Assembly: GCA_004154925.1 (NCBI GenBank)
Contig: QJNS01000005.1
Coordinates: forward strand, 496,001-560,000
DNA from: Monosporascus cannonballus
Taxonomy: Eukaryota; Ascomycota; Sordariomycetes; Xylariales
Direction: 5' to 3'
Length of the DNA: 64,000 nt
Part shown: piece after piece, positions 51,746 through 61,882 of the stretch
How positions within the stretch are numbered: position 1 is the first letter of the stretch
Layout of the letters: each line of letters opens with the position of its first letter
Notes under the pieces: generated by a model
What the model was told of the DNA's origin: nothing
Databases searched by the model: none
Seen by the model: the letters and a program-made list of their open reading frames with translations, nothing else
Made by a program: the position numbers and the translations under genes

Positions 51746-52399
51746 ATGACAGGTCGTATCCAGAAAGAAAAGAGAAAACCTCGGTTGAATCAACGCGACT
51801 CTCGCGATACTCGGGCCGAGTCCATTGAAAAATTTGGCACTAAGGCTTCTCCTTGTTCCAATTGTACTCGTTTCGGCGAAACCGAGTGTTTTTACGTTCC
51901 TGAATTATTACACTGCAACTGTTGCATTCGTCGACAGCGTCCCTCTTATGACGTTCTAGTTATGAACTCCCTAAAAAAAATAAACGAAACACAGGAACGG
52001 TTGCAGAAAGAGCAGCGTGCTTTGGAAGATAAGTTTTTAGCGCACCAGGAGTTCGTGGAAAAGGAACGTCAGAAACAAAACGAGAAGTCGCTGGAACTTA
52101 TCGGGAAACTGAGGCGACTGCGTCTTTAGCAGGACCTTCTCAAAAAGAGGGCAGTGGAGTTATTAAAGGAAGGTTTGGAACTGGATCAGCTGGAAGAACG
52201 GGAAAGGATGGAAGAAAAGCAGCGTCGCGTGGACGCAGAATAAGCACAATTTGCGTCTAAGATGGACGCTGTTTTGGAGGCGTTTACTTCCTTCGACTGG
52301 AACGCCGTAGGGCTGGATTTAAACGGGGGACCGTTATCGCCTGCAACCTTGGCCGTATTAGAGATAGTCGGTCAGGATTCTGGCGGTGGAACGTCTTAA
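51746..52399 (+). pseudogene. Antisense accessory frame of element B: Cys-cluster plus coiled-coil protein
   Basis: From the ATG at 51746 a single plus-strand frame runs to a TAA at 52397-52399 (217 codons) with only two internal stops, TAG at 52127-52129 and TAA at 52241-52243. Both can come from Gln codons by a CpA to TpA change. The N-terminus is basic. Next comes a cluster C-X2-C-X7-C-X8-C-X2-C, then a Tyr (in RPSYDV) where a sixth Cys would complete a Zn2Cys6-like pattern. A Glu/Gln/Lys/Leu coiled coil follows (about residues 75-165), then an acidic-hydrophobic tail ending in a Gly-rich stretch. The frame is antisense to gag-pol, begins 100 bases outside the LTR, and is far less AT-rich than the rest of B. 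I recall similar small proteins beside fungal gypsy elements, but the function is unknown. Confidence 0.7.
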
Positions 52400-54599
52400 C
52401 CAGGTTTATCGCATTCGTTAAGTGGTTAAATAATTTTTACGTATTTTCTTTATGTAAGTATCTTTTTTATTTAATTAAGTATTGAATTTTATTTTTAATT
52501 ATTTTAAAATTTAATATTTATTCGATTTCATATTCGTTAAAATTTTTTTAAATTTTAAATGTATTTTTAACGAGGCGTTTTTGGGTATTGGTTTAAGCAA
52601 AAAAATATAAAAGATAAAGTATATTTTTATGTTTTTAAGTAACGATAGCCGCTAATTAATTTTGGAAATAATTTTATTAATTTTGAACGGGTTAAGGTTT
52701 TTAAAATCGAACTTATCGTTAGGTTTTTTTGTTTTAATTTATAAGATATTTAAGGTTACGTTTTGTTTTTGACATAATAAGTAAATTTTATTTCCTTTCG
52801 TTAAAATTAATTCTTTAATTTTTTTATTATAATATTAAGTTATCCGTTATTAAAGGAATTGCAATTTATTTTGGAAACGGATTTGAATTATCTTAATTTC
52901 TATCGTTAATATTTTTATTTTTAGGATAATCGTAATAATTTTTAATATTTTATTAAATGGTTATTTAGGTCGTTTTATTTTTATATCGTATTCATACATA
53001 ACGGTATAAGGGAATACGCCTATATTTTCGTTAACAAATATATTGTAAGTAATTTATATCAATAATAAAAATTTTATTTAGTTATTTTATTAATAGTTAA
53101 TATAATTTCGAAAATATTGTTTTAAAATTTAATTAAATTATTTTATTTATTTATCCGTTTAAAGGTAATACGTTATTAAAAATTTAAATTTAATATTAAT
53201 TTATTTAAAAAAATTAATATCAAATTTTAAAATAAAAAAAATATTTTTATCGAAAATAATCTTTGTTGGTATTCCATATTTATTTAGGTAATATTTGATA
53301 AAGGCGTAAGTTAATTATTTTGCCGTTATATTTTTTTTGAAAAATAAAAAGTACCCATATTTAGTAAATTTATTAATAAATACTTACATTCCGTTATATT
53401 CGATTTTAATAACTGGGTTTTTAAATAAAAATAAGTTAATAATAAAATCCTAAGTTATGGTATTTTATACCTTATTAAGAATATCGGTAGGTTGTAATAA
53501 CCCATAGGGCTTATAACGTACTGCCTTAACTTTGTTATAAATATTATAATTCTTAATTATTTTTTTGACCATACGGCGTAACTTTGGAAAATTATATTTT
53601 TCTTAAAATCGCTTAATAATTTTAAAAATTCCTTAATATCTGTACAATAGGTTTTTATGGAATTCCTTTATAAACTGTTTCTGTTAATCCTTAGGAACGT
53701 AAATTTTGCTATAATATAGCAGCTAATTTTTTAATTATTCTTTTAGTTATTAAATCCTTTTTTATTTTTTATATCGTAAGAATTTTAAAACCGTATTAAA
53801 AGTTTAGAAGTTAGTTTTTTTATCATTTTACATAATTATATGATATCGTTCTTATTATATTATAATATCTGCATGCTTTTTTTAAAAACCTTGGAATCGT
53901 AATTTCTTTTGCAATTAAGGATATCCGCCTAAATATTTTTTTTCTTTTGATATAATATATTTTAAAGTTAAACCTGGATAAAAAAATTATTTATTTTTCG
54001 TATCGTGTATTTAGTTTTTAGGCCTTTATAAATTAAGTAAAATGTTTATAATTAAAGTAAATATCGAAAGGTTTTTCGTTCCGCTGAAATTTTTTTTTAT
54101 TTTTTTTTTAAAAACGTTAATAATTACTAATAACTTTTTATTATAAATCTGGTATCTAAGTTCCGCGTTTCGAAATACTTTTAAGTAATATGTTATTAGA
54201 TATTATTTGCCGTTATTTTTTTATTATTTTAAAATTGTACCTAGGGCGTATTTTAAAATATCTGTTTTTAGGCATTTTTTTTGTCCGGATTTGGCATTTT
54301 TACTATTAATCCATTAATAATTACTTTTTTCAATTTTCGAAATACCTTTTTTGTTTTTTTTTAAAAATTCGAATTTTTTTAACGTATTCTTTAATAGTAA
54401 GTTTCGTTAATAATTTAATAATATCTTCATACTTTTTAATTAAATTACGTACGTAACCCGTAAATTCTAAAATCTGGCGAATATCGGTAATAGTCGCCTT
54501 ATCGGAAATAAGCCAGTTTTTAATTGCTTTTAACTTAAAGCGTTAAATCTGAATTTGGCCGGAAATAAAAGTAAACCCCAGAAAATCCAATTTCTAAAT

Positions 54600-55720
54600 A
54601 TGCTATACGTTTTTGGCTAAGTTAATTCAAATATTAACTTCGTTCAGAATTTTAAATACCTAAATAATATATTTCTTATATTTTTTTAAAGTTTCGGAAT
54701 AAATAAAGATATCGTCGAGGTAGACGAATACGAATTTATCCAGGAATTTTCTAAAAGTAATTATAACCAGGCTTTGAAAACTGGCGGGAACATTAATAAA
54801 TCCTATCGGCATTACTTTATATTCGTAAAATCCATATACTATTCTAAATGCCGTTTTTTATTTTTCTCCTTTAACTATTCGAATACGGTAATAACTATTA
54901 TAAAAATTAAATATTATAAATTATTTGGCTTTATTAACGTTTTTTTCAAAATATTTATAAGTATTAAAGGATATCCATTTTTGATTATAATATCGTTTAA
55001 TTATCTGTAATTAATTACTTTTCGATAAATAAAATCTCCGTTTTTATTAATTTTTTACTTGCTATCCTTAATTTTTAATACTATAAAAACAAAATATCCA
55101 ATAGGAAAATTAAAAGGTTAAATATATCCTTTTTTCAAATCTAGTTATATGCTTTTTTATAAAGCCTTTAACTTTTCTGGGTTTATGTAATAAATTTTAT
55201 AAAATTTAAAATAATATTCTTTTTAATAGGTATCTTATAGTTCTATTAACCATATAATAATAATTTATGATTTTCTTTATTCTTAAATAATCGCTTAAAT
55301 TTTTGATATTCCGGCGATACCGTAAAAATTTGATTAAGGATCCGTACTTCCTTAATAACATAACAGATTTTTCGATCGTTTTTTCCTAGCACTTTATCCC
55401 AAAAAAGTATTCGCATTTTCCAATTAATCCGTAAATTGCAAAAACAAAACTAAGGTATTCCCAAAATAATATCGTATTTAAAAATGTCGGCGATATCCAG
55501 CGAAATACGTTTTTAGTATTTTTAAATTTGTACCAGAAGTTTTTTCGTCTTTCGAAAAACTCGCCCGTTTTCGTAAATGGACAAATTATTATTTACCGTA
55601 CGTAATTTGTAAGATTTTAATTTATATTTCCAAAAAATCTGATAATTTTCTGCCGCTATAAGGGAAATAAAATTGCCTTTTGCGCCGGAATCGATTATTA
55701 CTTTAAACGTTTTATTTTTA
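54600..55720 (-). pseudogene. Pol relic of element B (protease, reverse transcriptase)
   Basis: On minus the protease active site reads IDSGAKGNFIS, with DSG at 55684-55692. Further along, a stretch reads TAFRIVYGFYEYKVMPIGF and then FVFVYLDDIFIYSET, with the catalytic YLDDI at 54708-54722 intact. These are the TAFRTRYGHYEYLVMPFGL and YLDDILIYSE blocks of Ty3/gypsy reverse transcriptase. Stops and shifts lie between the blocks. Protease before reverse transcriptase on the same strand is the expected order. Confidence 0.85.
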
Positions 55721-56732
55721 TATTAAAAAGAAATTTCGATCTAATTACGCGTTTTTTTCGTTATTTCGCATAAGGTTTTATAAATTAGGGCTTTTCGGTA
55801 CCTTAGTTTCGAGGGCCTCGGTAATTTTTTTAACTTTTAATACCGTCCGGTTTAAGCAAATTTTTATTCACGAACTTTTCTAATAATATATTTAATACAT
55901 TAATCGTTTTTGTACCGAAACTATGTTTTTTTGCCGTACTTATACGGATATTTCCGATTTGTGCTTTTTTTTTAGTTCATCCCTTAGTTTCGTATTTTCC
56001 GAATTACGAAATTAAAAAGGTAAATTTCCGAAAAAGGTATTCCTATATTTAGGAACTTATATTAGACATAAAGCATCGGAAAATAACATAAGCATCCTTA
56101 TAATATGGCCTTTTAATTCCGCTTTGATTCGGGATATAAATAACAAAACTTAAGGTACTTTGGCCATTGGAGAATTTTAGCGCATCGGCATTCGTCATCT
56201 AATTTAATAAATATTTTTTCGTCCTATTTAGGCCAAAAATTATTATCCTTTTTAGCTTTAAAGTAAACGAGGCAATCGTTTTAATAATAAGCAGTAAAAT
56301 ATAACAGGTCGTAAGGATTTACCGTTAACTCTTTTAAGTAAATAATACATTCTGGAAATTTACAAAGTCTTAAGGGCAACTATCCATAATTACTGATATC
56401 TGGTCGAAACTAACCGCCCTTTATATACGTTTTATATTTCTGGGAATTAAGGTAATACTAATATCCTAACTTTATGGCTATCCTGGAAACCGTTTATCCT
56501 AGATAGTACTTATAGGCTTTAACCTTAAAGTCCTAGTAAACGGAATAATCCTTATACTTTAGATTATCGTTCTGAATCTAAGTAATTATGGCAATAATAA
56601 ATTCTGGCTAAAAAGAAATTAAGTTAATTTCTTTTTTTCTGCCTTATTATCGGTTTCCTATTCAGCCGCTTTAGCTTTTTTCTGGGGTTAAGGAATCCCT
56701 TCTTTCTTAAAGTTCCTTTTGGCGGGGGAATA

Positions 56733-57650
56733 ACATTCGCTTTTAAAATGCCCCTTTTTGCCATAATTAAAACATTTTACTTTGGACTTATTTTTCTTGG
56801 GCTTTTTCGAAACGGAACTTATTTCCTTCTAAGGCTTGCCTTTATCCTTTTTGTTCTAGCTCTTTAAACTTTTATCGTCACTTCGTCTGCCGGTCCTTTT
56901 TTTCTTAAAGTACCGCTTAAAGATGCGTCGGTCGGCAATAATAACCTTATCGGTATATTTTGCAAAAGATTTAATTTTTAATTCCTTATATATTTCGTTT
57001 TTAATTAAAAACTTTAGGCCGTTATAATAAAAATAAAATAACGCGTTTTTTAGTAAATTCGAAATGGCGGCCAGGCGGTTAAAATTAATTATATATTCGG
57101 CAATTAATTTGGTTTAATAAAAAAATAAAGTTGTTTAACCGCGTTTTATTCCATATCGGGATTTCCGAATAAGGCGCGTATTTTTTTTTCGAAATTCTTA
57201 TAATTGCTAAAAATATAATTAATAAAATCCGATAATTTTTTGGGATAATTCTTTAAATAATCCCTTATAATAGGTTCGAATTATAAAAAGTTTTTCCAGT
57301 AAGTAATTAAAAAATAACTATTACTTTTTGATAATTTTTCCTTAAAGTGTTTTCGTAAAACTTAAGGTAAAGTTTGGTTTGAACTAAAAATCCTTCCGGG
57401 TTCTCGGATTTATTATAAGGCTTTGAAGGGGTTGGCTTATAACCCTTAACGTCCGGCATTCCATAATAACTAAAAGGCGGAACTGTTCCTTTTCGTAACT
57501 GATTTGCTCCGAATAAAAGTAGGGCCGAAGCTTTTTTTTGCATTTGCCTTGTATCCAGCGAGGGTGGCCGATAGCCGGCTCCTTGGCTTCGCCTTCTGGC
57601 GAAGCCAAACTAGGAAAAAGCCGGTTTCTTTCCCTTAGTAAGTCGAGCAT
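56733..57650 (-). pseudogene. Gag relic of element B
   Basis: Minus-strand frames at 57307-57650 read a capsid-like segment (KPYNKSENPEGFLVQTKLYL, similar to the start of the retrotransposon Gag domain). At 56733-56774 lies a zinc knuckle, CFNYGKKGHFKSEC, with the second Cys replaced by Tyr (a G to A change) and the other three ligands kept. It is followed by Lys-rich sequence. The frame is broken in several places. Confidence 0.82.
57583..57608. repeat. Perfect 11-base hairpin inside gag of B
   Basis: ttggcttcgcc and ggcgaagccaa form a perfect 11-base stem around a ttct loop. It is markedly GC-rich and unmutated compared with the surroundings. Confidence 0.7.
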
Positions 57651-58101
57651 TTTCTTCCTTTAAGCTTTTAACCTTCTGAGTTAAAAGGTCGAGCCTTTCG
57701 TTTGTAATAAGTTCTTTTTCTTTGCCTTTCTAGACCTTAGTCCTATATTTTTCCTCTGTTTCCTTTTTAATCTTCTTTTCCTTTTCCGATTCCTTTTTTT
57801 AAATTTCGATAATATTCTTAAAAGCCGGGGTAAGTTATTGTTAAGGTTGCGAAAATAATAAGCCTTTTTAAAATCGAATAATAAAAGGTATTATATTATT
57901 AATTAATTAGAAATTTTTTTTAATAAGGGGTAAATCGTTAAATTTTGTTAATAATACTTTATTGACCAATAACGAAAATCGGGTATATTATTTGTTTTCT
58001 GAACGTCGTCTTATATTATTGTTTATATTAAATTTAGGAAATTTCATATCCTAACTAAGCGGTAAATTATTCGTCGGTTATTAATTAAGAAGTTATTAAA
58101 A

Positions 58102-58496
58102 TATAATAAACTTATTATACATTTATTTGAAGATATAAATAATATCCGAAATAAAGTTTTGATTTGCAGGTAATAATAAGGCGAAAAATAATTTAAAAAT
58201 TTTTCCTTTAATTAAAAAACGGTATAATTACTTTTTAATTAAAAACTTAAATTAATAATTAAGGAACGAAATTAAGTAAATATTATTTATATAAAAAACT
58301 GATTTATTATATATCCTAATTCCCAAAGTGAATATGTTATGGATCTATTGGATTTGTATGATCTGGTCCCCAAATCACCCAGATTAACCAGATCACCTTA
58401 AGAGCCAGGTTTCCTGCCCGGAGTTTAGCCGTGATAGGTCCGCGCTAGGCCTTAAAGGTTGGTCTCCTCGGGACGGGAACCCTTGTCCCTGTAACA
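58102..58496 (-). repeat. Right LTR of element B (5' LTR)
   Basis: 395 bases matching the left LTR, with a deletion of about 23 bases near 58195 and many C/T and G/A differences. It starts tataat where the left copy has tgtaac. More RIP-damaged than the left LTR. Confidence 0.9.
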
Positions 58497-58501
58497 ATAA
58501 G
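58497..58501. repeat. Target site duplication of B, right (ataag)
   Basis: Identical to 51222-51226. Confidence 0.88.
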
Positions 58502-58683
58502 CTAAGTAAAGTAATCTCCGACCAATCGTAAAGCAGATTCTAAGAAATAAATATATTAGGTTACTTCCATCTGGCATTTCCTATTAGCTGCCAGATAATG
58601 AATTTATACTAATAAATAGGTCGGTAACTGATCGGTGGCTAGTCGGCTACCAGCCTTATCGTTATAGGGGCTATATTTTTATA
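58502..58683 (-). repeat. Right LTR of element A, second part
   Basis: 182 bases that match 44013-44194 in the left LTR. Together with 51203-51226 this makes 206 bases, the same as the left LTR, which shows that B split the LTR cleanly. Confidence 0.9.
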
Positions 58684-58688
58684 AAACG
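58684..58688. repeat. Target site duplication of A, right (aaacg)
   Basis: Identical to 43984-43988. Confidence 0.85.
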
Positions 58689-60530
58689 CGGCCGAATGCG
58701 TTATAAATAATTAAATGCTTTTATATATACGTTAATAACGATTTTTAATTTTGCAAATTAATTTAAAGTTATATTTAATAATAAAAAATAATAATAAAAT
58801 AAATAATTATAAAATTACAAGAATTTTCGAATTCGTTACCCGTTTTAACCTATTATATTTGTAATAAAATTAAAAAGATATATTATTTATAAGTTTTTCG
58901 AATAATAAATTAGGTTTAAAAGTAAATACGTTTAAGAATTATATAATAATAACGATATAGATTAATTATTACGCGTATATAAAAAGGTTTATATGAAAAA
59001 ATAATTAAAAAAATTATTATAGCAAAAAAATCATTAATAGCTTTAATAATATAAAAACGTATATATAAATAATAATCCAAATAATAAGTTAAAAATGTTA
59101 AAATTATATATTTAAATTTAATAAATTTTAATTCAAATTAATAATATTTTAAGATATTTTAAAATAATAATTATAAATTTTTAGAAATTAATTATATAAA
59201 GTTTTTTTTAGAATTTTATCTGTATACATTAATAACGTAATTAACTTATATTAATTCGATTATCAACGCGTTAGAATAATGTCATATATTTTCCGTATTG
59301 TTTTTTATTTAAAATAATATTTAATAATTCAGAAGAATGTTTTCGAAATATCTTTTTAATTTTATTTTATTAACTAGCGTAAAAGTATTTAAATTTAATT
59401 AATTATTTATTTTTAACATTTTCTTAAATTCTATAAATATTTTCAAGTTTTCGATAAATTTAGTTAACGTTTAGGAAATAATTTTGAACGAATTAATTAC
59501 GTTTAAAATTTTTTTATTATTATTTTTTTTTTTCGTTTTTAAAAAAATTCGAAAAAACGCCGTAACGATTTTAAGATATTTGAAATATTTGAGATATTTC
59601 GAAAAACTGTTAAATAACCTAATTCTAAATAAATTAAATTATAACTCGAAATATTACAAAGTTTTTTTTAACGTTTTAAAATTATTAATTTTTTTAAGTT
59701 TCGTTTATTATTATTATTTCGAACGATTTTTTCGTTTTTAACGTATAATTGTTTTTAAAAAGTTATTATAAGTTTAGTTTACCGTTACCGTTAGACTTAA
59801 ATTATTTTTCTTATAAAGGAAAGCTTATTAATTCGATTTATTTTAACTTAAGGTTTTATAAGTACTATCGTTTTTAAAAATTATCGTTAATGCGAAAACT
59901 TTTTATAGCTTTATTAAAGTGAAATTTGTTCTCTATTATATATATATATCGTAACTTTACGAATACGTTAAATTTCTTTTTTTCCTAATTATATTTTTTA
60001 TTTAACGTAATATTATTAAAATCAGAATTAAAATAAATACATTATATTTATTTAGCATTTCGCGAATTCAAAATTATAAGAATTTCTATGTTTATTTAAA
60101 ATTTAATATTTCGTTCGTTAAAATATTTTTAAAACGAATATTTAAGAACAGAATTATAAAACCGTTAATAATTTTTATAGTTACTTTATATTTTAATATT
60201 TTTTAAAATTACGCGAAAATTTTAGAAATAATAATATTTATTATCGTGAGGTTATAATTAATTTTTAATATAACTTCCGCACTTAATAACCGTATCGTTT
60301 ATATTACTGCAAAAAAAACTCCTATATATTTAGTAACGGAACGTTAAATTCGCGCAGCAGAGAACTCCGAGTTCGTTATAGTAAAAAAGTTATCACTACC
60401 TTATAACGGGAATTTCCAGGCCTGATTATTCTCCTAACTCTTTAGCAAAACGTTAAAACGATATATTAATAAAGTTATTTTGAAATAACAACAACAGCAA
60501 CAACTGAATATCGAAAACGTCAGAGGATAA
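58689..60530. repeat. AT-rich, RIP-degraded sequence right of element A
   Basis: Continuation of the AT-rich block after A, presumably the older transposon that A entered. A frame at 59484-59741 (plus) is low-complexity Phe/Leu/Lys-rich and not convincing as a gene. GC rises from about 60,340 and is balanced by 60,560. Confidence 0.75.
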
Positions 60531-61170
60531 TAACCGAGAGGGGTTGCTTTCGTAAGCAGCTTTAGAGCGCTAGGGGTGCATTGGGCGAAAAACATGGATC
60601 CCTGGGCAAAATAGGTAGGGCGAAAATGTCACTACGTAGCTTGGTGCACGAACCATGTCCTGAGATAGAGCTACCTAGCTCTTAGGGCCGCCCATGTCAC
60701 TAGCCCGCCATGCCATTCATTGGTCAGCTTTTCGAAGCCCACCTAGCTCTCCATAGCAGGCACCTTCCATGGCGGATAATTACAGGAGACTCGGAGACGG
60801 CAGCGCTTTACTTAGCGCTTGCGCGTTGAATCATTAGTGCCTACCTGCCTAGCAAAGCCTGTCGCAACTATGGCTTATCGCATAGCACGTCTTCTCTCAG
60901 CTAAGCAGATTTTGAATTTCTATATCGGAGGCCACCGCTGGCCGATGCACCAAGCTTGATTCAATTAGCCCCCCCGGCCCCCAAGTTTTAGCGACATACA
61001 GAATCCGGGGGTATTTTCCGTTAGTTGCCTCCACAAGGCCCAGGTGTTGCCATGAAAGGTTAAAATGTAGAGTCACTGTAGAAATTGTATGGGATGTACA
61101 TAAGCCACTTGCTTCCAGATTGACTTTTAACAACTCCTGATAGTGCTAAGTATGACGAAACTATTGGATT
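60531..61170. other. No gene seen
   Basis: GC-balanced edge of the next island. Only short frames without motifs. Confidence 0.55.
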
Positions 61171-61542
61171 ATGTTTAGGTATTGTGCCGTCAACGATCCA
61201 CTTATAGTTTGGCTAATCCAGATATCTTCGCAATTAAGAGAAGGGGCAAAGCATATTAACTTTCGCAGAGAGATGGGAACTACCTCTGTGTTGCGTAGTG
61301 CATTGTCTCGGCCCCCTATACTTTCTCACCAGTCCAGGCGACGTTTCATGGAATCGCTCGAAAAGGCTCGGGCTATGCTAGACTTGCTCGACACAGAGAA
61401 CCATAAGCTCTTGAAGAACAGGCCTCGCGCTCGGTTATCAGGCTACGATCCTGAGGACGAGACTAAGCGTTCTATGCCGACTTCGCTGGCTATTGGAGGG
61501 CCTTGCCATGTGCCTGAACTCATCTACGTGTTCGGTACTTAA
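61171..61542 (+). pseudogene. Possible transposase C-terminal remnant
   Basis: A 123-codon frame contains SRRRFMESLEKARAMLDLLD followed by TENHKLLKNRPRARLS. The Arg-rich turn followed by a short coiled coil ending in an ENxxLL pattern recalls the tail of fungal pogo/Fot1-type DDE transposases. The first 50 residues show nothing. No catalytic residues are present, so this is at best a fragment, and I am not sure of the identity. Confidence 0.25.
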
Positions 61543-61882
61543 TTTGCCTGAGGCTAAGGAGTCTAAAGCTTAGGTAAATGGAGCAGGCCACAGGCTTGTA
61601 TCTGAAGATAGGTCTCCTGATTCTAAGCCTACGCCCTATACTTGGATAGTGTCCAACTAGAAAGACTTACACATGTCACGTTAACGCAATGGAGAGAGAA
61701 CCTAGTGAAATGCCGGCCCAAACAAGTGTGATGTTACTAAATCCGCGGCCATGAGGATTAAAACCGAGGCCGGAACGCCAGAACGCCGACAGTAACCATC
61801 ACAGAACGACCACCGGCGGGCAACACACAGCACAACAACCAACCACGACCGGCCTCCCCTCCTACCCATCCTGGGTCACAGA

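Larger units (their letters stand above)
51227..58496 (-). mobile_element. Ty3/gypsy LTR retrotransposon B, nested in A
   Basis: About 7.27 kb with LTRs at 51227-51645 and 58102-58496 and a perfect target duplication ataag (51222-51226 and 58497-58501). Coding relics run on minus: Gag (56.7-57.6 kb), protease, then reverse transcriptase (54.7 kb), with a purine tract before the left LTR. B is less RIP-damaged than A and keeps YLDDI and a protease DSG, but stops and frameshifts throughout make it non-autonomous. 52,400-54,600 should hold RNase H and integrase; I did not identify their motifs. On plus it carries an extra frame next to the left LTR. Confidence 0.92.
43989..58683 (-). mobile_element. 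Ty3/gypsy LTR retrotransposon A, RIP-degraded, interrupted by B
   Basis: The element is bounded by LTRs at 43989-44194 and 51203-51226 plus 58502-58683, and by a perfect target duplication aaacg (43984-43988 and 58684-58688). Without the nested insertion it would be about 7.4 kb. Gag and reverse-transcriptase relics on minus, and a purine tract on minus (44195-44210) just before the left LTR, fix the orientation, with the 5' LTR on the right. It is heavily RIP-mutated: catalytic and zinc-binding codons are lost. Order gag (49.9 kb) then RT (48.6 kb) fits Ty3/gypsy. Nothing here can be functional. Confidence 0.9.

Noticed and set aside
51746..52399. Host gene trapped between LTRs
   Set aside because: Not excluded, but its position against the LTR and loss by RIP-type stops fit an element-borne frame better; kept as a finding instead.
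59484..59741. 85-codon plus-strand frame
   Set aside because: Phe/Leu/Lys low-complexity translation typical of AT-rich DNA.
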